Shown here one piece after another: positions 15,629 to 22,803 of a stretch of 33,824 bases of DNA. The notes beneath the pieces are model-generated. The model made no database searches. It saw only the letters and a program-made list of their open reading frames with translations, and was not told the origin of the DNA. The translations under genes and the position numbers were made by a program. Numbering within the stretch: position 1 is the first letter of the stretch; every line of letters begins with the position of its first letter. The DNA comes from a virus: IMG/VR virus record IMGVR_UViG_3300044613_004881, positions 1 to 33,824 of that record; one strand, given 5' to 3'.

Positions 15629-16129
15629 ATGTCAAAATTTTTAATCATCATAATTACTTCAATCTCGATAAGCTTGGCAGGATGCGCTAACTTCAACCCA
15701 AGAAACAATCCAAAAATTGAAAATAAAAGTGGTAAAATAGAGGATATACGAACTAATCAAAATGGGCTAATGCTGGAACTTGCTAAAATTAGGCAAGATA
15801 TAACTGCTCAAAACAGTAAACTGAAAGAGATACAAAGCGGCCTAGTCAACATAAATGCCGCAGTTTCACGCAATGAGAATACTGGCATTCAAATCATTCA
15901 AGGAGATGGGGCATTGATATTTGTTTTCGCCATCATCGTCATAGCTATGTTTTTGTTTTACTACCGTGATCGAGCAATCAAAAGCGAAAAAACAACCGAA
16001 GTTATGGCAATAGAAATTGCTAGATTCAACAATGCCACACTTAATGAAAGTATATTTAAAAGTGCCATAAAAATCAATCAAGGGAAAAATGTTTACGATC
16101 TAATTAAAAAAAGAATTGAAGAAATTTAA
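15629..16129 (+). CDS. Lipoprotein with C-proximal membrane segment, possible u-spanin
   Basis: 166 residues; the ATG follows AAAGGAGG. The signal peptide ends in the lipobox LAGC with Cys19; Ala20 favours outer-membrane sorting. A coiled-coil-prone segment lies at 36-78. A single transmembrane segment lies at 95-112 (ALIFVFAIIVIAMFLFYY), then a 54-residue charged tail. An N-terminal lipid anchor plus a later membrane helix is the plan of unimolecular spanins such as phage T1 gp11, which fuse inner and outer membranes during lysis. The tail is longer than usual, so an exclusion lipoprotein is an alternative. The late-type promoter upstream fits lysis timing. It implies a host with two membranes. 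Confidence 0.65.
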   Translation: MSKFLIIIITSISISLAGCANFNPRNNPKIENKSGKIEDIRTNQNGLMLELAKIRQDITAQNSKLKEIQSGLVNINAAVSRNENTGIQIIQGDGALIFVFAIIVIAMFLFYYRDRAIKSEKTTEVMAIEIARFNNATLNESIFKSAIKINQGKNVYDLIKKRIEEI

Positions 16130-16404
16130 TTCTTCTGATCATAACCCTGCTGCAAATATCGCAACATAGGATAACCAGAGCAATTGTCTCCTAAAGGCAA
16201 ATTGTCTTGAATGATAGATTTCCCTTTGGCTTTTAAATTATCGACATATATGTCTATTTCTCTATCAATCTTTTGTCCCTTAACAGATAACTTTAAACAA
16301 TAAAATTTTGACCTGTCGCTTTCATCTTGACACAAATAACGACATTTCCTATAAGTTAAATCATTTGACAAGCAAACATCATTTATTTGTTTTAAACTCA
16401 ACAT
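16126..16404 (-). CDS. Small cysteine-containing hypothetical protein
   Basis: 92 residues; the ATG at 16404 has GGAGTGACAAA upstream, with GGAG inside the end of the deformylase gene. Five Cys (11, 21, 25, 36, 75) but no standard zinc motif. The middle is beta-rich (KFYCLKLSVKGQKIDREIDI). The 3' end overlaps the convergent lipoprotein gene by four bases. Function unknown. Confidence 0.65.
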   Translation of the reverse strand: MLSLKQINDVCLSNDLTYRKCRYLCQDESDRSKFYCLKLSVKGQKIDREIDIYVDNLKAKGKSIIQDNLPLGDNCSGYPMLRYLQQGYDQKN

Positions 16405-16408
16405 TTTG

Positions 16409-16909
16409 TCACTCCATCAATTCAATTTCTTTGCCTATATCACTTATTAATATTTGTTTTCCATGATCAATCTCGTGCTGAAATACTATTGCCATTAAAT
16501 TATTTTCTTCTCGATTAATATCATCAAGAACCAAAGATGGCGTCCCAGAAACTCGAAGCTGCTTGCCCTTTAACATAATTTTCTCAAATCTCTCAACTTC
16601 AAATCGCCTCATGCTCCCATCTTCATTCTTAATGGACAAGCAACCTTCGATTGACCTTCTTGTAGCACCCAATCCTGAGTATTCGCAATTAACGTAATAT
16701 TCGTAGGATCTGCCCCTTTTTACAATGAACAGATTCCACGGAATGCCGATTTGTACAGCCGAAAGACCAATCCCAATATTTTCATCACAAATCTTTTCCA
16801 TCTTATTGCAAAGACGAAAAATATTCATGAGATTATCAATAGGCATGTTTTCTGCCTTTGGAATCTGACTTTCAGCAACAATCTTCAGCGGTTCATTAAT
16901 ATTAATCAT
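16409..16909 (-). CDS. def: Peptide deformylase
   Basis: 166 residues with the three deformylase motifs: GIGLSAVQ (46-53; Ser where most have Ala), EGCLS (88-92, metal Cys) and QHEIDH (144-149, metal His pair with catalytic Glu). The enzyme removes the formyl group from the first Met of new proteins at the ribosome exit. Phage deformylases, known from marine phages, act on nascent chains during infection. It overlaps the ribbon-helix-helix gene by one base (TAATG), which itself overlaps bS21, making a three-gene translation operon. The C-terminal helix after HEIDH is short, as in other phage forms. Confidence 0.95.
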   Translation of the reverse strand: MININEPLKIVAESQIPKAENMPIDNLMNIFRLCNKMEKICDENIGIGLSAVQIGIPWNLFIVKRGRSYEYYVNCEYSGLGATRRSIEGCLSIKNEDGSMRRFEVERFEKIMLKGKQLRVSGTPSLVLDDINREENNLMAIVFQHEIDHGKQILISDIGKEIELME

Positions 16910-17169
16910 TAGCTAGTCAATGCCTTTATAATAGCATCTATCCTCAAACCAAGCCACTGCTTCAGTGTATCAGGATTAGACCTGTAAGAAACGGGAATTT
17001 TCAATACAACAACATCGACATCTTCGTCAATTTCTGGTAAATTCTTTTCAACCAAATCCCTGATTAATTTAGAAACACTAATATTTCTTTTCTTTGCAAC
17101 TAACTTCATTTTCTCCTGAATGTCTGGATCAACACTCAGGCTCATGATCGTACCCTTCTTAGCTGTCAT
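16909..17169 (-). CDS. Ribbon-helix-helix (CopG/Arc-like) regulator
   Basis: 86 residues. TIMSLSVDPDIQEKMKLVAKKRN followed by ISVSKLIRDLVEKNL has the beta-strand, helix, turn, helix layout of CopG-type DNA-binding dimers. The C-terminal part (VDVVVLKIPVSYRSNPDTLKQ) may be a ligand or oligomer domain. One-base overlaps on both sides place it inside the bS21-deformylase operon. It may regulate this operon or other phage genes; the target site is unknown. Confidence 0.8.
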   Translation of the reverse strand: MTAKKGTIMSLSVDPDIQEKMKLVAKKRNISVSKLIRDLVEKNLPEIDEDVDVVVLKIPVSYRSNPDTLKQWLGLRIDAIIKALTS

Positions 17170-17456
17170 TATTCACCTTTGGCTTTTGCCTTCTTGTTAT
17201 CACTCTTTTTGGGCTTTCTTCGTTCAGGAAAATTTTCACGAAGTTTTTCCTTGAGACGAACATTCTGAGCTTCACGATTTTTTCTTCGACGCAACTGACC
17301 GGGAGTTTCATAATACTCCCTTTCTTTATAATCATGTAAAATTCCAGCCTCTGCCACTTGCTTTTTAAAAGCTGTGAACATTTTCTTAAATGCTATTTCC
17401 CTCTCATACCAACTAGGATTTAAGGGCAAATCACGAAGTTCAACCTTACAAGCCAT
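17169..17456 (-). CDS. rpsU: Ribosomal protein bS21
   Basis: 95 residues; the ATG at 17456 follows AAAGGAAAATAGC. FKKMFTAFKKQVAEAGILHD and KEREYYETPGQLRRRKNREA match the bS21 core (FKR..EKAGVL..v+.R.fYEkPt.+R+RK...A). The C-terminal 30 residues are Lys/Arg-rich and longer than in most bS21. bS21 sits at the 30S platform beside the anti-Shine-Dalgarno and affects mRNA recruitment. Phage copies have been reported in pelagic and huge phages and can replace host bS21 in ribosomes. It heads an operon with a regulator and deformylase. Strong assignment despite divergence. Confidence 0.92.
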   Translation of the reverse strand: MACKVELRDLPLNPSWYEREIAFKKMFTAFKKQVAEAGILHDYKEREYYETPGQLRRRKNREAQNVRLKEKLRENFPERRKPKKSDNKKAKAKGE

Positions 17457-17467
17457 GCTATTTTCCT

Positions 17468-18610
17468 TTAATCTTTAATTACCTTGATGAATCTTGTGCC
17501 TATCTTCTTTTTCTTCTGCGGCTGCACATATTCTTCATACGGTGTCATCTGGTACGATTCCGCCGTAGAAGGCCAATTGTCACGATTTAATTCTGGTAAA
17601 AATAAGTCCAACTTATTCATAATAGTTGAATATGTGTCCTTATTCCAAAAACCAGCATCGCCATTGTTTATGATAGTAGAAAATGAAAAAATATATTGCT
17701 TAGGCAATTGTGATCCGCCTAAATCATCAATTTCATGTTCTTTGGTCCCAGCATATCTCGATCTTTCATCCAAAACCAAATAAGGACATCTGGCCAAAAT
17801 AGCCAAACGAGAAATACTATTGAAAGTATCAAGAACACAACCCGTAGCACGCATGGCAGCAAGAGCCTTTATCACATCTGGCTCTCGCAAATAAATACAC
17901 TTGTCTCCCAATTCCTCAGAAAGATCAAAAGACAAGAAATTCTGCCACAACACAGGCGTTACTTTATTTTCAACCAAATAATCAACTAAACCAATGTAAA
18001 ATTCACGCTTGGCTTTAATCTGATCACTAATCCCATTATGCCAAAATTTACCATAAATTGATGGATGAATAAAAACCTTATAACCAGATTTTGTCATCAA
18101 AAGCTTATTGAAATCTCTGCCTATAATAGAAGCACTCGGCACAAATGGCAAAAATCTCTTTACATTGTTAAATTTTTCAAAAAAGAAATTGGTAAAACCA
18201 TTCCTGTAATATTTTTGCATTTCAGAAACATCAATAACATCCCTGAAAAACTCATTGATGTTTCTAGTATAAGACAAACTTATATCAGACCTATTTTTCA
18301 TTCCCTCGGAATTTTCATAAAACTTTTTCATAATCGAATCATCTGTCAAAGACCAATACTCATCAGCATATGGAAATAAACCTTGAAATCCGGGCCATGA
18401 AGCAACTATGAAGTATTTTGAGCCTCTATACTCTTCCCTGTATCGATGTAAAATATATGATGAAAGAATAGTAAGGCTTCTTAAATCGCCAAAAAAAGGT
18501 AAAATACAAACATTCGTAAAGTCAGTTGGAATTCTCTTTTCTTCATAGCGATCTCTGTTAAAACCATTACGTTCTGCCGACCGTTTTAAAAAATCTGCAA
18601 CAGAATTCAC
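17468..18610 (-). CDS. GT-B-like glycosyltransferase-type protein
   Basis: 380 residues. The start chosen is GTG 18610, after GGAGG with five bases, overlapping the upstream stop by GTGA; the longer TTG reading to 18622 would cover its own ribosome site. FTNVCILPFFGDLRSLTILS, then KYFIVASWPGF, resemble the N-terminal Rossmann part of family 9/heptosyltransferase-like enzymes. LDTFNSISRLAILARCPYLV resembles their donor-site region (normally DTGxxHLAAA-like). No exact catalytic motif can be fixed. It is coupled to a related gene upstream, so the pair may build or modify one glycan. Could also be a non-catalytic relative. Confidence 0.6.
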   Translation of the reverse strand: MNSVADFLKRSAERNGFNRDRYEEKRIPTDFTNVCILPFFGDLRSLTILSSYILHRYREEYRGSKYFIVASWPGFQGLFPYADEYWSLTDDSIMKKFYENSEGMKNRSDISLSYTRNINEFFRDVIDVSEMQKYYRNGFTNFFFEKFNNVKRFLPFVPSASIIGRDFNKLLMTKSGYKVFIHPSIYGKFWHNGISDQIKAKREFYIGLVDYLVENKVTPVLWQNFLSFDLSEELGDKCIYLREPDVIKALAAMRATGCVLDTFNSISRLAILARCPYLVLDERSRYAGTKEHEIDDLGGSQLPKQYIFSFSTIINNGDAGFWNKDTYSTIMNKLDLFLPELNRDNWPSTAESYQMTPYEEYVQPQKKKKIGTRFIKVIKD

Positions 18611-19779
18611 AATCGCCTCCAATTTTCTTGTTTTTTCAACATGTCGTTCACTATGCCTTCGTCTTCAATTAAACCCAAAACATCATCCCAATTATTTTGA
18701 CACATTTCATCAATCGCTTCATCTAAAACTTTTAATGCTCTGTCCTGATTTTCCAACACATTAAAATAATGAGCCAATATCAATTTTTTCTTATTACTAT
18801 CAGTCGTCAACGCTATTCGCTTACCTTCCTGACCATTGCCAGCAATTTGATCAGGCGTCTCAAATAATATCCAAGGAATACCAATAATACTCGCCAATCT
18901 TGTCGAAGCAGTCCAAAACTGAACAGTAAATTTTAAATTAGAAATAATCGCAAGAGTTAATTCTAAATCCCTTGATTCTGGCATCCTGCTAAAATCTACA
19001 ATGTGATCCACAGGACAAGGCAATACACTTTGCTTTTCACCTAGCCAAATTGGATTATATCCCTTTTTTTCCAAATTCTTGATAAGATTAATGTAAAACT
19101 CAGATGGTAAATTTCTTCCATAAGCTTTTCTTGATCTGGCGAAAATACCAACTGAATTTTCCTTAAGATACTTTCTCGCCCTCTCCTGCACTTTTTGACA
19201 AGGAAAAGGAATTTTTACAGCATTTTCCCTATGATTCGACACATCCGACAAAAAACCCTTTTTTACTTTCATTGAATGACAAATTGGACAACCTTTATCC
19301 ACATCGGCAGAAGCCCACATTTTCTTGCACACTTCACATGTGTTGCCAACACAAAGATAACCAAGACTGGCACCTTTGAAAAGCATACCATATTTATCTA
19401 AACTTTTTTCTATTCGACGAATATTAATCGAACTATTGATAAAGGCATTTGCATATTCTCGCAAACACATGGCACTCTCTTCTATCTCCCAAAATTCATC
19501 AACTAAGTGCCTGTACAAATACTCACGACCATACCAACCAACACAAATTACATATGCACTAGGATTGTTCGCAATCAACATTGGAATACAATACATCAAA
19601 CCAATTGTTTCACAGCCAAATTCACTAAAACAAGTTATAATTAAAATACGATTAATGTTTTCTGGCTTTGGACGATTATTAAATTTATATTTACGAAAAT
19701 TTATTTCATTATACAAAAATTCTCTTGGTAATAATTTACCATCGCCCTGATTACGACGACACGAAGTTAAAAGTCTCAT
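18607..19779 (-). CDS. GT-B-like glycosyltransferase with inserted zinc finger
   Basis: 390 residues; ATG 19779 overlaps the zinc-ribbon stop by ATGA. ILIITCFSEFGCETIGLMYC (46-64 region) opens a Rossmann-like half. VGIFARSRKAYGRNLPSEFY (after about 205) opens the second, with PIWLGEKQS and FTVQFWTASTRLASIIGIPW resembling family 9 donor sites. Between the halves lie CEVC (148-151) and CPICH (164-168), a likely zinc knuckle not normal for this family. It probably transfers sugar to an unknown acceptor. The neighbour 19776-19973 is another zinc-binding protein, so metal-dependent partner binding is plausible. Confidence 0.65.
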   Translation of the reverse strand: MRLLTSCRRNQGDGKLLPREFLYNEINFRKYKFNNRPKPENINRILIITCFSEFGCETIGLMYCIPMLIANNPSAYVICVGWYGREYLYRHLVDEFWEIEESAMCLREYANAFINSSINIRRIEKSLDKYGMLFKGASLGYLCVGNTCEVCKKMWASADVDKGCPICHSMKVKKGFLSDVSNHRENAVKIPFPCQKVQERARKYLKENSVGIFARSRKAYGRNLPSEFYINLIKNLEKKGYNPIWLGEKQSVLPCPVDHIVDFSRMPESRDLELTLAIISNLKFTVQFWTASTRLASIIGIPWILFETPDQIAGNGQEGKRIALTTDSNKKKLILAHYFNVLENQDRALKVLDEAIDEMCQNNWDDVLGLIEDEGIVNDMLKKQENWRRL

Positions 19780-19973
19780 CCATCGGTTCTCTTTATTCTA
19801 TCCATCTTTGCAGGTAGACCACATTTGGGGCATTTAAATTGTCTTTTAGACCCACATGTTGAACAATTGTTTTTTATTTCTGTTAAATCAGTTAAGTCAG
19901 ATGTCAAACCCGTTGACAATCTGGCCCATCTACACTTGTGGCATCTAATCATAAAGTTTTTTGGTGTTTCCAT
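19776..19973 (-). CDS. Small multi-CxxC zinc-ribbon protein
   Basis: 65 residues with three CxxC pairs (CHKC, CSTC, CPKC), enough for at least one and perhaps two zinc sites. The rest is polar and basic. Such proteins bind nucleic acids or partner proteins. Coupled by ATGA to the zinc-finger glycosyltransferase, suggesting a shared complex. Upstream spacing to the previous gene is 12 bases. No clear Shine-Dalgarno. Confidence 0.75.
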   Translation of the reverse strand: METPKNFMIRCHKCRWARLSTGLTSDLTDLTEIKNNCSTCGSKRQFKCPKCGLPAKMDRIKRTDG

Positions 19974-19985
19974 AAATTAAATTAG

Positions 19986-20417
19986 TCACTGATATACTAA
20001 TTTATTTTCCTTCATCCATTCAACTACACAAATTTCTTTCCCATTAATAGTAATAAATGCATCAATTATCCATTTTCCATCTTTCTTTTCTTTCAAAACA
20101 ACTCTTGGTTTTGTGCCATCGTTAAACAATTCTATAAGTTTTTTCTTAGAATCAATCACAGCATTTATTGGAAATTCTGCCATAATACGCTGCGATGAAC
20201 CATTATCAATCAGAGTTATATCATAACAGTTGGCATCGACAACTGTTATGGTTTTAACTGAATAAGATTTATCAATAGGCAAATTAATCTCTTTATCACC
20301 AGAAGGAATATATGTTGTTGGCGATTGAACCCTTAAAAAGAGAATTATTGCAATCATAAGCCAAAGACCCAAAACTATTAATTCAATTATCTTTGACTTG
20401 CCCACTTGTTCCCCCAT
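19986..20417 (-). CDS. Membrane-anchored protein with SNase/OB-like domain
   Basis: About 143 residues from ATG 20417; a GTG a few codons later behind GGGGGA is an alternative start. One transmembrane segment near residues 12-29 (IIELIVLGLWLMIAIILFL) is followed by a beta domain. VKTITVVDANCYDITLIDNG, later VVLKEKKDGKWIIDAFITIN and a final GKEICVVEWMKENKLV follow the order of staphylococcal nuclease-like OB folds. Catalytic Arg/Asp residues are not evident, so nuclease activity is doubtful. It overlaps the preceding gene by 35 bases. Assignment tentative. Confidence 0.6.
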   Translation of the reverse strand: MGEQVGKSKIIELIVLGLWLMIAIILFLRVQSPTTYIPSGDKEINLPIDKSYSVKTITVVDANCYDITLIDNGSSQRIMAEFPINAVIDSKKKLIELFNDGTKPRVVLKEKKDGKWIIDAFITINGKEICVVEWMKENKLVYQ

Positions 20418-20937
20418 CAACGGCTAAGATCGCTTCTTTGAGAATCAACAAATCTTCTTGCCATAATCCATATTTACGAACATTCTTGGCAAAAACTTCA
20501 AGATCTAAAGGATCTATTTTCCATTTTACATTTCCTTCCTTGTCCTCTTTGGGAACCTTACTGTACTGAATCCTGCCAAATTCATCCGTAAGCTTAATCT
20601 TTTTCCCATTCTCCTCGATAACTTCTGGTACATATTCCATGTCACAACGAGTCAACATAAGATCAATATACGCCTCCCTCTGATCAACCTTCAAAATAGT
20701 AGTCCACAATTCCATCGGAATAATTAAACAAAAATCGTATTTCTCCCTCTGCCATAACCTAGCAGTAGAACTAAATTTACTCAATTTTCCAAGATTAAGC
20801 TTATTCTTGACAAAAGGCTTGCTGTCATCAAAACAAACAGCAACACGACAATCATCAATCCTAGGAGAATGATGCTTTGACTTGACAAGATCTAGAATCT
20901 GAACGACCTCATCAGATGCTTTCCACGGATTAGACAT
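20383..20937 (-). CDS. Putative phage metallopeptidase-like protein without HExxH
   Basis: 184 residues. The layout resembles the putative phage metallopeptidase family: RVAVCFDDSKPF, KLSKFSSTARLW, YDFCLIIPMELW, then a helix QREAYIDLMLTRCDM, and near the C-terminus DPLDLEVFAKNVRKYGLW. Active members carry DHELxHC in the helix. Here residues 92-98 read DLMLTRC, so both His and the Glu are lost. It is therefore probably inactive, or repurposed. Its ribosome site AAGGGG lies in the 3' arm of a terminator-like hairpin, which could block translation in read-through mRNA. The family link is from memory of the pattern and needs a profile search. Confidence 0.6.
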   Translation of the reverse strand: MSNPWKASDEVVQILDLVKSKHHSPRIDDCRVAVCFDDSKPFVKNKLNLGKLSKFSSTARLWQREKYDFCLIIPMELWTTILKVDQREAYIDLMLTRCDMEYVPEVIEENGKKIKLTDEFGRIQYSKVPKEDKEGNVKWKIDPLDLEVFAKNVRKYGLWQEDLLILKEAILAVDGGTSGQVKDN

Positions 20938-20944
20938 AAAAATA

Positions 20945-20973
20945 CCCCTTAGAACTTATAAAATTCTAAGGGG
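20945..20973 (-). terminator. Terminator-like hairpin that also covers a ribosome site
   Basis: CCCCTTAGAA and TTCTAAGGGG arms (10 bp, perfect), nine-base loop, then TATTTTT on the minus strand and ATG of the next gene. It should end transcription from the gene stopping at 20994. Its 3' arm contains AAGGGG, the only Shine-Dalgarno for ATG 20937. Confidence 0.75.
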
Positions 20974-20993
20974 CATATAACATTAAATCAAAA

Positions 20994-21617
20994 CTATTTT
21001 CTTCTACGACGAACACTTTCATCTGTGCGATTGCCATTCAACTTGTCGCTAAGATCATCAATGTCCTTCTTCAAGTCGTCCATACTCTTGAGAATGGTGC
21101 TTTCTGAATCCTTCCTAGAACCTTTTTCCGCCTTAATAATACCAGCCTTGTTCAATTCTACTTCTAGTTTATAAAGACGCTTCTTAAGGTCTTCTAGATC
21201 ATTCAGATCCTTGCCACCAACACCCCAATTCTTGGTCACCTTGTCAGGAGTACCCAAGTCTTGATCCTTGCCAACAGTATTGTTGTAAACAGGATTAAAG
21301 GTGCTGCCAAGACGATTAGAAGCCTTCTTAATTGAAGCCTTATCTACTTCACGCTCTTCATTAAGCGGCATGTGATAAGCAGAACGACCAGCGGCACTAC
21401 GGGAAACATCTTTCCAATATTTAGCTTCACCTTCATTCAATGGACTGTCGATGTCGTACTCGCCAGTTTTCATCTGACCAAAAAAATCGGCACTTGCTTC
21501 TGGCTCAATTGGAGCAGGAGGCTTAGGAGCACCATCAAAAATACCCTTCGCTAAGGCTTTATCCCAAATATCTGCATATTTGTTGATATCGTCCATCATG
21601 CTGCTCATACTGTTCAT
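20994..21617 (-). CDS. Hypothetical protein with coiled-coil C-terminus
   Basis: 207 residues; the ATG at 21617 follows GGGAAAAA. The N-terminal half is Pro/Ala-rich and polar (APKPPAPIEPEASADFFGQM). Residues 130-195 are heptad-like (LNDLEDLKKRLYKLEVELNK) and it ends in Arg/Lys. It may be a scaffold, neck or head-associated protein, but no family is recognised. A terminator follows the stop. The 5' region holds a possible 28-codon reading frame. Confidence 0.7.
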   Translation of the reverse strand: MNSMSSMMDDINKYADIWDKALAKGIFDGAPKPPAPIEPEASADFFGQMKTGEYDIDSPLNEGEAKYWKDVSRSAAGRSAYHMPLNEEREVDKASIKKASNRLGSTFNPVYNNTVGKDQDLGTPDKVTKNWGVGGKDLNDLEDLKKRLYKLEVELNKAGIIKAEKGSRKDSESTILKSMDDLKKDIDDLSDKLNGNRTDESVRRRRK

Positions 21618-21630
21618 TTTTTTCCCTTTT

Positions 21631-21717
21631 TCAAAATTTCGTTGCTGTTAACTTAAAAAAAAGAGCTAAATTGAAAATCTCATATTTTAAAACAAGAAAT
21701 TCACGAAAAATTTCCAA
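21631..21717 (-). CDS. Possible short peptide gene (28 codons)
   Basis: A TTG start at 21717 follows CAGGAG by four bases. The peptide begins MEIFREFLVLKYEIF and ends at TGA 21631. The start has the F-x-E-F-L pattern of the capsid-targeting-like leaders found elsewhere in this window. TAAATA lies about 18 bases upstream. Too short to be sure; it may be a leader peptide, a decayed gene start or chance. Confidence 0.25.
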   Translation of the reverse strand: MEIFREFLVLKYEIFNLALFFKLTATKF

Positions 21718-21735
21718 AAGACTCCTGATTTTAGT

Positions 21736-21741
21736 TATTTA
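21736..21741 (-). promoter_or_regulatory. Late-promoter-like TAAATA element
   Basis: Minus strand CATAAATAACT, followed by a CAGGAG ribosome site, between the gene ending at 21753 and the gene starting at 21617. It leaves a leader of about 110 bases before ATG 21617. The stretch 21618-21752 holds only this and the possible short peptide. Confidence 0.35.
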
Positions 21742-21752
21742 TGAATTACTTT

Positions 21753-22337
21753 TTAGTTTTTCTCAGAAATTTTAGGTTTTATCAATAGTTTATCAATTTC
21801 TTCACAGCTTTGAGCCATAATGCAAAATTGCTTGTGCCATCCTCTTTTACGTCCAGTGTATTTAGTATGACCACTCATAAATCGACTAAATGCATAAGGA
21901 GTTTCCTTTAAATATTTATCTGAAGAAACAGCTTCTTCAAAATTATCCTTGCTTGGAACATACTTGAGACTAGCACGCAACAAAATAGTAAACAAACTTC
22001 GATGCATACTAATTTTAGTCCACCATGGACTAGGCTTAATCCACATCATTTTTTTCATTTGAGTTGGACCAAATTCCGAACGAGGCTGCACATCAATCGC
22101 CTCTTCAATTTTACCAATAAATGCCGCCACAGCAGCACCTTTGCCCGTATTATGACAAAAAAAAATCAAACGCAAATTATAAAGAATATTGTGAAAAATT
22201 TCACGACAATAATACCAATGGTCTACCTTGTGCCTTTCACCAATTATTTTTTGAGTTCTAGCAAATCCACCAACCGTTGGCGCATATGGAGTGTCAAGCA
22301 AAATTAGCTGATTGAACTTCTGACTCTTGATTTTCAC
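21753..22337 (-). CDS. Hypothetical protein
   Basis: 194 residues from GTG 22337, which has GGAG seven bases upstream; the open frame to 22379 has no site. It is mixed and basic with many aromatic residues (DHWYYCREIFHNILYNLRLIF, then FSRFMSGHTKYTGRKRGWHK). The HWYYCREIFH segment has His/Cys residues but no standard motif. It overlaps the upstream gene by 44 bases. No family recognised. Confidence 0.65.
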   Translation of the reverse strand: MKIKSQKFNQLILLDTPYAPTVGGFARTQKIIGERHKVDHWYYCREIFHNILYNLRLIFFCHNTGKGAAVAAFIGKIEEAIDVQPRSEFGPTQMKKMMWIKPSPWWTKISMHRSLFTILLRASLKYVPSKDNFEEAVSSDKYLKETPYAFSRFMSGHTKYTGRKRGWHKQFCIMAQSCEEIDKLLIKPKISEKN

Positions 22338-22803
22338 TGCCAATCTCCGATTCAACAATTTTAGACTTAATCGAAACAACCTGATTTGTTTTATCTAAAA
22401 AAGTGTCTAAATTTGCAATACTAATTATCGTCCAATGAACATCATTCTCAGGAACATATTTCTTTTCAGCATAATAAAAAATTTCCATTTTATATTTGTA
22501 AGTCTTAGCCTCAACTTCTTCTTTAGTCATACCATTAGACAAATCTTCAACAATTTCTTTGCAAATCCGAATGGCATCCGCCTCTGTTGCACAACCCAAC
22601 TTCCTCATAACTTGAATCGCCGCCAAAACCTTATTGTCATATTGCGATAACAAATAAATAATATCACGCTTCATCTGACCATCTATAAATTCTGCAATAG
22701 CACTATATCTCGCCATAATGTCGCCACGACTAGGACGACTGGTTCGACAATCTCTAAAATATTCAGAAAAATTATTTTCATCGATAATTAATTCATCAGT
22801 CAT
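22294..22803 (-). CDS. Hypothetical protein co-expressed with polymerase
   Basis: 169 residues from ATG 22803 (MTDELIIDENNFSEYF), overlapping the polymerase stop by eight bases. A helical body contains SRPSRGDIMARYSAIAEFID, then VMRKLGCATEADAIRICKEI. This looks like a structured globular protein, with a charged C-terminal tail. No motif recognised; coupling to dnaE suggests a replication or morphogenesis role that cannot be specified. Confidence 0.7.
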   Translation of the reverse strand: MTDELIIDENNFSEYFRDCRTSRPSRGDIMARYSAIAEFIDGQMKRDIIYLLSQYDNKVLAAIQVMRKLGCATEADAIRICKEIVEDLSNGMTKEEVEAKTYKYKMEIFYYAEKKYVPENDVHWTIISIANLDTFLDKTNQVVSIKSKIVESEIGSENQESEVQSANFA

